Assembly (NCBI GenBank): GCA_964449565.1
Contig: CAYUZB010000063.1
Span: forward strand, 1-21,294
DNA length: 21,294 nucleotides
From: Granulosicoccus sp964449565
GTDB lineage: Bacteria; Pseudomonadota; Gammaproteobacteria; Granulosicoccales; Granulosicoccaceae
Direction of reading: 5' to 3'
Below are positions 15,291 through 21,294 of this stretch, piece by piece (the stretch's first letter is position 1; every line of letters starts with the position of its first letter). Made by a program: the position numbers and the translations under genes. The notes under the pieces are model-generated. The model did not search any database, had not been told where the DNA came from, and saw only the letters and a list, made by a program, of their open reading frames with translations.

Positions 15291-15529
15291 TGTGTATTCC
15301 TTTAAAAATCCACTCATATGCAAGCGCGCAGCGGCCACACCGAGTGAGGGTGAAAGTCAATTCAAAGTGACAAAGGTGCAAATTGTGTGCAATTGCCCGG
15401 AAGTAACGGGTTTCATACCCCTGAAATTAAGGGTGTGTTTCACAGTTCGGGAGTTAAATCACCGTAATCTTGACGGAATTGGTCCAACTTTTGACCGTTG
15501 TAGCCATTTGCCTGACGCAAAACAGCTGA

Positions 15530-15545
15530 CTCCTGGTATCAGGAG
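15530..15545 (-). terminator. Hairpin at the end of the nitrile hydratase operon
   Basis: CTCCTG and CAGGAG form a 6-bp stem with a 4-base loop and contain the accessory-gene stop codon. On the minus strand a TTTT follows eight bases later. It is a weak terminator candidate. Confidence 0.35.
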
Positions 15546-15916
15546 AGTTCGATCGCTTGCCCGTGTGGTGTTTGCTCCGCTGCTTGGTTCCAACGGCGAT
15601 ACAAATCGGTCAGCTGTGATTCGGAGCCAATTTCTTTTGCGACCAGCATGCTTTCAAGTGCCGTTAGCCAATGGTGGTAATAGGTGTCACCGAGATCAGC
15701 ATCGCCATTGGATTGGGCGTGCTTGATCTCCTGGCTCAGCATCGCAGCCCATTCAGACCAGGTAAAAACACCACGCTCATGCAGGCTTAGCACTATTGCA
15801 AAGACTTCGGCCTGCCAGGGTTCCTTGAATACCGGTTCGTTTTGTTCTCGCGGAATTTCAGGTAGCTCGCGTAGCAATACGCCTTGCGCTGATGAATTGG
15901 TATTAACAGGATTCAT
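15539..15916 (-). CDS. Nitrile hydratase accessory (activator/cobalt-loading) protein
   Basis: A 125-residue protein resembling the N-terminal half of the nitrile hydratase beta subunit, as do the P14K/NhlE-type activators that help load cobalt and oxidise the active-site cysteines of the alpha subunit. It shares the beta-like pattern 'EPVFKEPWQAEVFAIVLSL', 'GVFTWSEWAAMLSQEI' and 'YYHHWLTALESMLVAKEI', then ends in a hydrophilic tail. Its ATG overlaps the beta-subunit stop (ATGA), giving the operon order alpha, beta, accessory typical of cobalt-type enzymes. The activator role is family knowledge and is not visible in any active-site motif. Confidence 0.88.
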   Translation of the reverse strand: MNPVNTNSSAQGVLLRELPEIPREQNEPVFKEPWQAEVFAIVLSLHERGVFTWSEWAAMLSQEIKHAQSNGDADLGDTYYHHWLTALESMLVAKEIGSESQLTDLYRRWNQAAEQTPHGQAIELS

Positions 15917-16593
15917 TGTGTATTGTCCGCGGCATCAAGCGCTAAGAGATAAGGTTCCCAGCAATCCACGTAAACCTTATTATTCGCAGGTTTGTCGTTA
16001 CCCCATAGTTCACTTGCAACAAAACTCACACTGTACAACCACTGCGGCTGCTCACCTTCTCCGATAGCATGCGTATCCGGGAAGATATGACAACCGTGAA
16101 CTCGTTCGATAGTACCGCAGTGTCCGCGTATATAAGCGGGCAAGCGAGTGTGCGTACTGCGATGCAATTGACGAACCCTGACGCGATCCCCAGTCTTGAA
16201 TTTAGCAGGTGTATCGGTTTGGCGATCGACGGGCGCACCAGCAGCCAGCGTCGCCTTGACTTCGGCGGCATGCAAAACTCGCTTTAACTTCGCTGCGGGT
16301 TCAGTTGCTGAACCGTGTTTGAGCTCTACTTCGCTCACCAGACCACGGCTTATCAATAGCTGCTCTAGTGCTGTCAGCCAGATGGAATAGTAACCTGCAC
16401 TTAAATAATAAGCAGGTGGTAAAGACTCACGGGTCGAACGGGATTCATCAAGGTTCCAAGTGCCTGTCGCCCCCATCGCGAGTGACAGTGCCAGTACATC
16501 GCGTTCCCATGGTTCGTGAAACAACACCGTGTCATCGGTATCGAGAATCGGGCCATGACAATGCTGACCACCCATGTCGTGTACACCATTCAT
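15913..16593 (-). CDS. nthB: Nitrile hydratase beta subunit
   Basis: Beta subunit of the cytosolic enzyme that hydrates nitriles to amides. The 226-residue chain starts MNGVHDMGGQHCHGPI, the family's near-universal N-terminus. It continues with FHEPWERDVLALSLAMG, an Arg at residue 52 in the region of the active-site arginine, LPPAYYLSAGYYSIWLTALE (59-78), and the C-terminal SH3-like barrel with FKTGDRVRVR, HTRLPAYIRGHCGTIERVHG (148-167) and YSVSF, closing with VYVDCWEPYL. The second key arginine of the family is probably in the TRLPAYIRG segment. Its start overlaps the alpha-subunit stop, so the subunits should be made in equal amounts. Extra histidines near the start (HCHG) are unusual and match the histidine-rich alpha tail. 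Confidence 0.93.
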   Translation of the reverse strand: MNGVHDMGGQHCHGPILDTDDTVLFHEPWERDVLALSLAMGATGTWNLDESRSTRESLPPAYYLSAGYYSIWLTALEQLLISRGLVSEVELKHGSATEPAAKLKRVLHAAEVKATLAAGAPVDRQTDTPAKFKTGDRVRVRQLHRSTHTRLPAYIRGHCGTIERVHGCHIFPDTHAIGEGEQPQWLYSVSFVASELWGNDKPANNKVYVDCWEPYLLALDAADNTQ

Positions 16594-17336
16594 ATCGTCT
16601 TTTCACCACTCGGCAATTCTCTACTTGGCATTTCTTTGGGATCAAGGGCAAGGCCGGTTCCGATCATGGAATCGCGTGTGACCAGTGCCGCTAGCGTTTT
16701 CTCGTCGAAATCATCGGTTTCGGGCGGGCGTTCAGGTAACACGAGATAGCGTACTTCTGCGGTTGAATCCCATACCGATATTGTTTTGTCGACAGGCAAG
16801 GTGACACCAAATTCTGCGAGTACTGACTCCGGGTCAGATACGACACGCGATCGGTAGGGTGCTGACTTGTACCACGATGGTGGCAAACCAAGCACAGGCC
16901 ATGGATAACATGAGCACAACGTGCAGACCACCATATTATGAACCTCTGGAGTGTTCTCAACGACGACCATATGTTCGCCTTGACGTCCAGAGAAACCGAG
17001 TGAGTCGATCGCGGCTGTCGCATCACTCAGTAACCACTTCTTGAACTCAGGGTCTACCCAGGCACGGGCGATGACTGCAGCGCCATTGCGCGGACCTACC
17101 TTGTTCTCATAGGTGTCAATCAGTTCATTGAGTGCCGCCGGATCGATGTAGCCTTTCTCGGTCAGCAAGGTTTGCAAGGACCGCACGCGCAAGGCTGTGT
17201 CGTCCAGGTGGGAATGATCGTGTGTGTGATCGTGCCCGCCATGTGAATGATGATTAGTCCCGGATACGTGTTCCGAAGCCTGATCGAGGGCTTGTGAGTC
17301 TTGCTGTTGAACGTCATCATTGTCAGAGCCGTGCAT
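16590..17336 (-). CDS. nthA: Nitrile hydratase alpha subunit, cobalt type, with His-rich N-terminal tail
   Basis: Metal-binding catalytic subunit of nitrile hydratase. The metal site is VCTLCSCYPWPVLGLPPSWY, with Cys138, Cys141 and Cys143; Thr in CTLCSC marks the cobalt type (iron enzymes have Ser). Upstream lie the family segments 'GPRNGAAVIARAWVDPEFK' (81-99) and VVVENTPEVHNMVVCTLC, and downstream YRSRVVSDPESVLAEFG and EVRYLVLPERP. The 248 residues include a tail of about 45 residues with eight histidines between positions 29 and 43 (NHHSHGGHDHTHDHSH), absent from the classic Rhodococcus and Pseudonocardia enzymes as I recall them; it probably binds cobalt. ATG 17336 has GGAG about seven bases upstream, so the tail is likely translated. 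No amidase or NhlF-type cobalt permease is nearby. Confidence 0.94.
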   Translation of the reverse strand: MHGSDNDDVQQQDSQALDQASEHVSGTNHHSHGGHDHTHDHSHLDDTALRVRSLQTLLTEKGYIDPAALNELIDTYENKVGPRNGAAVIARAWVDPEFKKWLLSDATAAIDSLGFSGRQGEHMVVVENTPEVHNMVVCTLCSCYPWPVLGLPPSWYKSAPYRSRVVSDPESVLAEFGVTLPVDKTISVWDSTAEVRYLVLPERPPETDDFDEKTLAALVTRDSMIGTGLALDPKEMPSRELPSGEKTI

Positions 17337-17376
17337 ACTAATCTCCAGCGTGCGTCGGGCACGGTGTGTGAATAGT

Positions 17377-17400
17377 CATTCTGACGTATTTTCGTCAATG
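17377..17400. promoter_or_regulatory. Interrupted inverted repeat between nthA and the esterase gene
   Basis: TGACG (17382-17386) and CGTCA (17393-17397) around TATTTT, extended by CAT and ATG with a two-base bulge. On the minus strand TTGACG (17398-17393) could be a -35 for nthA; the matching -10 is poor. It lies in the 89-base gap between divergent genes and could serve both. Confidence 0.3.
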
Positions 17401-17425
17401 AGTACATGACTTCAGGATGCGAACG

Positions 17426-18055
17426 ATGATGGGGCGGAGATTTTCGTTGAAACGTATTTCAGGGCTTGCCTTGCTGCTCGGTTGCGCCTTGAGCCTGGTT
17501 GCCTGCAGCGATCCTGAACTGAAGCCTTTGTCCGAGAACGCGGTTGTGCTGGCGTTCGGGGACAGTTTGACTGCGGGTCTCGGTGCAGCGCCAACCGCGG
17601 CCTATCCTGCTGTTCTGGAATCTTTGAGCGGGCGTACAGTTATCAACGCAGGCGTGTCAGGGGAATTGACTGAAGAAGGTTTGCAACGACTCCCGGATTT
17701 ACTCGCCGAACACGATCCGGAATTGATGATTTTGCTGGAGGGTGGTAACGACATCTTACGAAATCGATCGCATGCTGACGCGAAAGCCAATCTATCGGCA
17801 ATGATCAAGCTTGCCAAAGATCGGGGAAGCGATGTGGTTTTAGTGGGCGTGCCGAAAAAGTCGCTACTTGCCAGTACTGCCGGTTTTTATGTTGAACTTG
17901 CCGAAGAACACCAGATACCGTTAGAGAAAAAAATCATAGGATCACTATTGAAGAAACCTGCGATGAAATCGGACTCGGTTCATTTCAACGCCGCAGGATA
18001 CAGAGCCCTGGCCGAGGCGATTCATCAAGTGCTTCAAGATTCCGGTGCGCTTTGA
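17426..18055 (+). CDS. GDSL-family esterase/lysophospholipase lipoprotein (TesA-like)
   Basis: A secreted, probably membrane-anchored SGNH hydrolase acting on acyl esters or thioesters, like the periplasmic TesA of E. coli. A basic, hydrophobic leader ends in LSLVAC, a lipobox at about residue 27, so the protein should be lipidated. The four SGNH blocks are visible: LAFGDSLTAGLG (nucleophile Ser), NAGVSGEL (Gly), LEGGNDILR (Asn) and DSVHFNAAGY (Asp and His). About 209 residues matches TesA-type enzymes. ATG occurs in frame at 17417, 17426 and 17429; AGGA at 17414-17417 is best spaced for 17426. It is divergent from the nitrile hydratase operon and has no operon partner. Confidence 0.9.
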   Translation: MMGRRFSLKRISGLALLLGCALSLVACSDPELKPLSENAVVLAFGDSLTAGLGAAPTAAYPAVLESLSGRTVINAGVSGELTEEGLQRLPDLLAEHDPELMILLEGGNDILRNRSHADAKANLSAMIKLAKDRGSDVVLVGVPKKSLLASTAGFYVELAEEHQIPLEKKIIGSLLKKPAMKSDSVHFNAAGYRALAEAIHQVLQDSGAL

Positions 18056-18071
18056 GGCAAGCATTGTCAGT

Positions 18072-18095
18072 TCAGAAAAGCGCAAGCTGTTCTGA
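18072..18095. terminator. Hairpin with GCAA tetraloop between convergent genes
   Basis: TCAGAAAAGC (18072-18081), GCAA, GCTGTTCTGA (18086-18095): ten pairs with one mismatch, in the 54-base gap between the convergent esterase and lyase-family genes. There is no T-run on either side, so its termination function is uncertain. Confidence 0.4.
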
Positions 18096-18109
18096 GTCAA
18101 GTCAAACAG

Positions 18110-18877
18110 TCAGGCAATAGCTTTTGCAGCAGCTTCACCCAATGCCTTGATCATTTGTCGGTACGGAACCGGTCCATAGCTGATCCGAGCGACCCCGAGT
18201 GCACTCAATTTATCGTTTGGTGGTACATGGGGCAGGGCGATGATATTTACCGGTAGATTGATTTTTTCACAGAGTGTCGCAATCAGTTTTTCGTCAGCCA
18301 ATCCCGGTGCGAAAAAACCATCGGCGCCTGCCTGTTCATAGGCATGTGCACGTTCGATGGCATCATCGAGCATGGCCTCATTATGCGTGTCGGGCTTTGC
18401 CTTTAGAAAAATGTCTGTGCGTGCATTGATAAAGGGCGACTCTGAATCAAGGTTTGCCGCATTTTTGGCAGACTTGATTCTCGCGGTTTGTGTATTGATG
18501 TCGTACAAGCCATCCCCGCCGATAATCTGGTCCTCGAAATTGAAGCCGACGATACCTGTCGCAACAGCGCGGCTCACGGTTTTTGCCACCGCGTCAGTTT
18601 CTGCACCGTAGCCACCTTCAAGATCCATGGTGACAGGAAGATCAACGGCTGCAATGATGCGACGAATGTTACCCAACGCGATATCCAGAGGCATTTGCTC
18701 ACCATCTGAATACCCCTGCGCCATGGCCACCGGTGCGCTTCCGGTGGCAAGGGCTTTTGCACCCGAGGAAGCCACGGCTTTGGCGCTACCTGCATCCCAG
18801 ATGTTATACAAAATGATAGGACTGCCGGGTTTGTGCAAAGAGCGGAACAGTGAGATGTTTTCTTGATGCTCTGACAT
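18110..18877 (-). CDS. Isocitrate lyase / PEP mutase superfamily protein
   Basis: A 255-residue (beta/alpha)8-barrel protein of the family that makes or breaks C-C or P-C bonds next to a carboxylate. It has LYNIWDAGSAKAV (23-35), the metal and substrate site VTMDLEGGYG (82-91, Asp85 and Glu87), GFNFEDQI (111-118, Glu115-Asp116) and FINARTDIF (149-157, Arg153). The catalytic-loop cysteine motif of isocitrate and methylisocitrate lyases (KKCGH/KRCGH) is absent: residues 120-127 read GGDGLYDI. That places it in the functionally diverse PEP-mutase-like subgroup, and its reaction is unknown. I chose ATG 18877 over a GTG four codons upstream; both have weak ribosome sites. It is a single gene, and the AT-rich 236 bases upstream should hold its promoter. 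Confidence 0.82.
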   Translation of the reverse strand: MSEHQENISLFRSLHKPGSPIILYNIWDAGSAKAVASSGAKALATGSAPVAMAQGYSDGEQMPLDIALGNIRRIIAAVDLPVTMDLEGGYGAETDAVAKTVSRAVATGIVGFNFEDQIIGGDGLYDINTQTARIKSAKNAANLDSESPFINARTDIFLKAKPDTHNEAMLDDAIERAHAYEQAGADGFFAPGLADEKLIATLCEKINLPVNIIALPHVPPNDKLSALGVARISYGPVPYRQMIKALGEAAAKAIA

Positions 18878-19113
18878 TTTGTATACCACTTGGAAAGGCC
18901 ATTAGCACTGATAAAGAATCATTAGAAAAGTTCATATCTGTTTTGCTCGATAACACACTGTCTAAAATTCGTTCGCCCCGTTTACGGCATCATTATGCTG
19001 AAATTAGTCGTACGACGTAGCTTAGGTATGAAGAAAACATGGAGTACGTCGAAGATATTCGCTTCATTTCGTCTATCCGTTGTCTTAGCGTTAGATCCAG
19101 CCTAAATTAAGAG

Positions 19114-19752
19114 CTAGATCGGTTTGACTGAATCAGGGTGCGCAGCACGAAAGGCTGCGTGTGACTCGCACGTGGACTGGACTGCGCGGATGCGTGGGCA
19201 ATCCTGGTAGTCAACTTCCCAACGAATAGCATTGTAGAGTTGTGGAATCAGACAGATATCGACAAGCCCGGGTTGGTTGCCCGTGGCATAGGGTGATTGT
19301 TCAAAGGCTTGAAGCTGTTGTTCGAAGGCCAGCAGTCCAGGTCTGATGAAGTGCTTCATCCAGGCCTCTCTTGTGCCGCCTGCATTGCCGACCAGCGAGG
19401 CGACATGGGCAACCACGCTAAGATTGCACACCGGGTGTACGTCGACGGCCACTGTATGAGCAAGGGCGCGAACGAGGGTCGCCTGCGCCGGGTCGTCTGG
19501 TATCCAGTTTAGTTTGCGAGTCGTGTCAAGATACTCGAGGATCGCGAGCGATTGCGTGAACTCATGGCCATCGATCTCGAGAACGGGTACCAGCCCTTGT
19601 GGGTGACGAGCGAGATGCTCGCGAGATTTGTGCTCACCTTCTAGCAAATTGATGGAAATACTTTCGTAGCTAATGCCAGCCAGATTCAATGCGATTCTGA
19701 CGCGATAGCTGGCGGATGAGCGCCAGTAGTCGTATAAGGTCGCGATACTCAT
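19114..19752 (-). CDS. maiA: Zeta-class GST isomerase (maleylacetoacetate / maleylpyruvate isomerase)
   Basis: A glutathione-dependent cis-trans isomerase that converts maleylacetoacetate to fumarylacetoacetate (tyrosine/homogentisate route), or maleylpyruvate to fumarylpyruvate (gentisate route). The 212 residues show the zeta signature YWRSSASYRVRIALNLAG (9-26), where the usual SSC is SSA, then 'HPQGLVPVLEIDGHEFTQSLAILEYLD' in two pieces (55-80) and the C-terminal helical domain with GLVDICLIPQLYNA. ATG 19752 has AAGGAG nine bases upstream, which rejects a start 32 codons further out. It is third in the minus-strand unit after the FAD hydroxylase and DUF2783 genes, with a 61-base gap. That context favours a ring-cleavage pathway; which one cannot be said. 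Confidence 0.87.
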   Translation of the reverse strand: MSIATLYDYWRSSASYRVRIALNLAGISYESISINLLEGEHKSREHLARHPQGLVPVLEIDGHEFTQSLAILEYLDTTRKLNWIPDDPAQATLVRALAHTVAVDVHPVCNLSVVAHVASLVGNAGGTREAWMKHFIRPGLLAFEQQLQAFEQSPYATGNQPGLVDICLIPQLYNAIRWEVDYQDCPRIRAVQSTCESHAAFRAAHPDSVKPI

Positions 19753-19813
19753 GTTGATGCGCTCCTTGTTGCGCTCCGAGCATTCTTGGTGGGGGATGCA
19801 AACTTCACCATGC

Positions 19814-20014
19814 TTAATTCCTGGATTCAGCGCCGACATCGTTCGCAAGCTTAATCAGCTTGCCAAGTGTTTCAAGCTCTCCGATCTCGTTGGCAAACAA
19901 CAAGACCAGACGCGCATTCAGGGCGTGACTGTCTTTCTCTTCAAGCCCGTCATGGGCATCCATCAGCAGGCTGTAGAAAGCGTCCGCATTCTGACCAAGA
20001 TTGTTCTCGTGCAT
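19814..20014 (-). CDS. DUF2783-type small protein
   Basis: A 66-residue acidic, helical protein of unknown function. The start MHENNLGQNADAFYSLLMDA and the later GLEEKDSHALNARLVLLFAN resemble DUF2783 proteins, which I recall next to FAD aromatic monooxygenases in beta- and gammaproteobacteria. The ATG lies one base after the hydroxylase stop, with GGAAA upstream, so the two are almost certainly co-translated. A longer frame exists but would overlap the hydroxylase. It may be an accessory or stability partner of the hydroxylase; this is inference from gene order. Confidence 0.75.
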   Translation of the reverse strand: MHENNLGQNADAFYSLLMDAHDGLEEKDSHALNARLVLLFANEIGELETLGKLIKLANDVGAESRN

Positions 20015-20015
20015 T

Positions 20016-21294
20016 TTAGTGTTTCCCGGAGTGCGACGCGGCTTGTAGCGCCGATGCGAGTTCTTGACCGCAGGCACGCTGCAAGGCAGTCCGTGCTTCA
20101 TCAGCGCTAACGGCACCGCAAAAAGAAGCCGCGATGTGACCATCAGGCCTTATTAGATAAGCGCAGTCTTGTCCGTAACGTTCGACAACAAGTCCGTTGG
20201 TATCCTTGAATTGCGAATAGCTCGCGGCGTTTTGTTCGATACCGATTCGACATAATTGGTCGATAGCAGGCAAGTCGATGTTCCCGATGCCCAGTAGAAC
20301 AAATTGACCTTGAAGCTCACGCACTAGCCAGCTGTCTCCAGCGTCAGAAGAAACTGGCGCATCAAGCAGTGCCGAGCCTACTGACAATCGGGCTGCCCCT
20401 GGTGTCTGCAAGGCGTGACTGGCGAGTGAGCAAGGGACAGACAGGCGTCCAGAGTTGATCAACTTCTGCGCAAAGGTCGTATGTTTGGCCAGTGACAAGA
20501 CTTCGTTGCGAAAGAGGTGCTCAACCGGCGATTTAGGTGTCATGAAATTCGTCGCACGCGATGAATTCAGAATGTTTTCCCTGGCTCCGTGCTCGCGTTC
20601 TTCGTTATATGTCGAGAGTAGGTCTGTTGATGCTTCGCCGTTGATCAGCATGGCGAGCTTCCAGCATAGATTGTCGACATCCTGAATACCGCCATTACCA
20701 CCACGTGCACCAAAGGGCGATACGACATGCGCACTATCGCCGACAAATATCATTCGTCCATGGATAAAATCGTTGAGGCTTGCACAGCGAAATTTGTAGA
20801 CGCTAAGCCAATCGAAAGTGAATGGTGTGTCGCCAACCATGGCTTTTATTCGGGGTATGACTTTTTCTTCGGTCGCCTCCGCTGCAGGATCGGTGTCGGG
20901 ACCGAGCTGCAAGTCGATGCGATAGATATTGTCAGGCTGCTTGTGTAGCAGCGCCGACTGCCCGGAATGGAATTCAGGTTCGAACCAGAACCAACGCTCC
21001 GGCTCATCCGTTTCAAACGGGCTGACCGGCATCTCGACATCAGCAATCAGGAAATGCTCGTCGAACTCCTGCCCTGAAAAAGGCAGCTGCATACGTTTTC
21101 GGGTTGGTGAACCCGCGCCATCACAGGCCAGTACATAGCTGGCATGGAGTGGATAATTGCCGTCGGCTGTTTCTACTGTCAGTGTAATAGACTCGCCGGA
21201 TTCTTCATGAGAGATGACTTTGTTGCTGAAGCGCAGATCAATCAACTCCGGAAAGTCGTGGCAACGTTCAACAAGGTACTGCTCTACATAGTAC
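20016..21294 (-). CDS. FAD-dependent aromatic hydroxylase (PHBH/MhpA-like), N-terminus outside window
   Basis: A single-component flavoprotein monooxygenase of the p-hydroxybenzoate hydroxylase family, which hydroxylates an aromatic ring with NAD(P)H and O2. The frame stays open to the right edge, reading ...YYVEQYLVERCHDFPELIDL before the first possible internal start (a TTG), so the gene continues beyond the window and the FAD-binding GxGxxG is not visible. The remaining 426 or so residues contain the DG motif in LACDGAGSPTRKRM, a PHBH-type substrate domain, the GD motif RMIFVGDSAHVVSPFGARGG followed by NGGIQDVDNLCWKLA, and a thioredoxin-like C-terminal domain typical of MhpA/PheA-type enzymes. 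The DUF2783 and isomerase genes follow it directly, which points to catabolism of a hydroxylated aromatic acid. Confidence 0.88.
   Translation of the reverse strand, partial: YYVEQYLVERCHDFPELIDLRFSNKVISHEESGESITLTVETADGNYPLHASYVLACDGAGSPTRKRMQLPFSGQEFDEHFLIADVEMPVSPFETDEPERWFWFEPEFHSGQSALLHKQPDNIYRIDLQLGPDTDPAAEATEEKVIPRIKAMVGDTPFTFDWLSVYKFRCASLNDFIHGRMIFVGDSAHVVSPFGARGGNGGIQDVDNLCWKLAMLINGEASTDLLSTYNEEREHGARENILNSSRATNFMTPKSPVEHLFRNEVLSLAKHTTFAQKLINSGRLSVPCSLASHALQTPGAARLSVGSALLDAPVSSDAGDSWLVRELQGQFVLLGIGNIDLPAIDQLCRIGIEQNAASYSQFKDTNGLVVERYGQDCAYLIRPDGHIAASFCGAVSADEARTALQRACGQELASALQAASHSGKH

Noticed and set aside
15361..15480. Short inverted repeats (GGGT/ACCC, AATTG/CAATT) upstream of the DHH phosphoesterase gene
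   Set aside because: Arms of 4-5 bp are expected by chance; no riboswitch or attenuator fold could be recognised.
18995..19105. 36-codon frame in the AT-rich gap upstream of the lyase-family gene
   Set aside because: Weak ribosome site, no recognisable motif and ordinary length for chance; not enough to call a gene.

Overview
The window looks like a chromosomal segment of a heterotrophic proteobacterium, possibly a marine gammaproteobacterium. The close YghU match, Gram-negative lipoproteins and signal peptides, Shine-Dalgarno sites, ATGA-type start/stop overlaps and a sigma70-like promoter support Proteobacteria; the class and habitat are guesses. I see no rRNA, tRNA, CRISPR array, transposase or phage gene. 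Genes are dense and no gene-free stretch exceeds 300 bases.

Region 1 (1-5609) is a patchwork: the last codons of a LysR-type regulator overlapping phnN (ribose 1,5-bisphosphate phosphokinase), yghU (glutathione-dependent reductase), a small lipoprotein with one Ig-like domain, a class III aminotransferase, an unknown five-helix membrane protein, and a two-gene minus-strand unit of a fold-type IV aminotransferase and a MerF-like mercury transporter.

Region 2 (5732-14327) is the centrepiece. A LacI-family repressor is divergent from a seven-gene plus-strand operon: periplasmic sugar-binding protein, two CUT1 permeases, a 62-residue membrane protein, two different MalK-type ATPases and a fused DhaK-DhaL dihydroxyacetone-type kinase. 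A good sigma70 promoter reads into the operon, and a perfect 24-bp palindrome sits at the predicted transcription start. A 14-bp-stem hairpin separates the binding-protein gene from the rest, and most later genes overlap or nearly touch. No dehydrogenase or isomerase is present, so the simplest reading is an importer for a short ketose with a hydroxyacetyl end (dihydroxyacetone, erythrulose or apulose type) that is phosphorylated on entry. The substrate is inferred.

Region 3 (14328-17336, minus strand) holds a DHH-family phosphoesterase and a complete cobalt-type nitrile hydratase operon (alpha, beta, accessory protein). The alpha subunit carries a histidine-rich N-terminal tail. No amidase or cobalt transporter lies nearby. 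The 248 bases between the DHH gene and the accessory gene hold only short inverted repeats.

Region 4 (17426-21294) holds a GDSL esterase lipoprotein (plus), an isocitrate lyase/PEP mutase superfamily enzyme (minus), and a minus-strand aromatic catabolism unit: a FAD aromatic hydroxylase running off the window, a DUF2783 protein and a zeta-class GST isomerase (maleylacetoacetate or maleylpyruvate isomerase). The AT-rich 236 bases at 18878-19113 hold no convincing gene.
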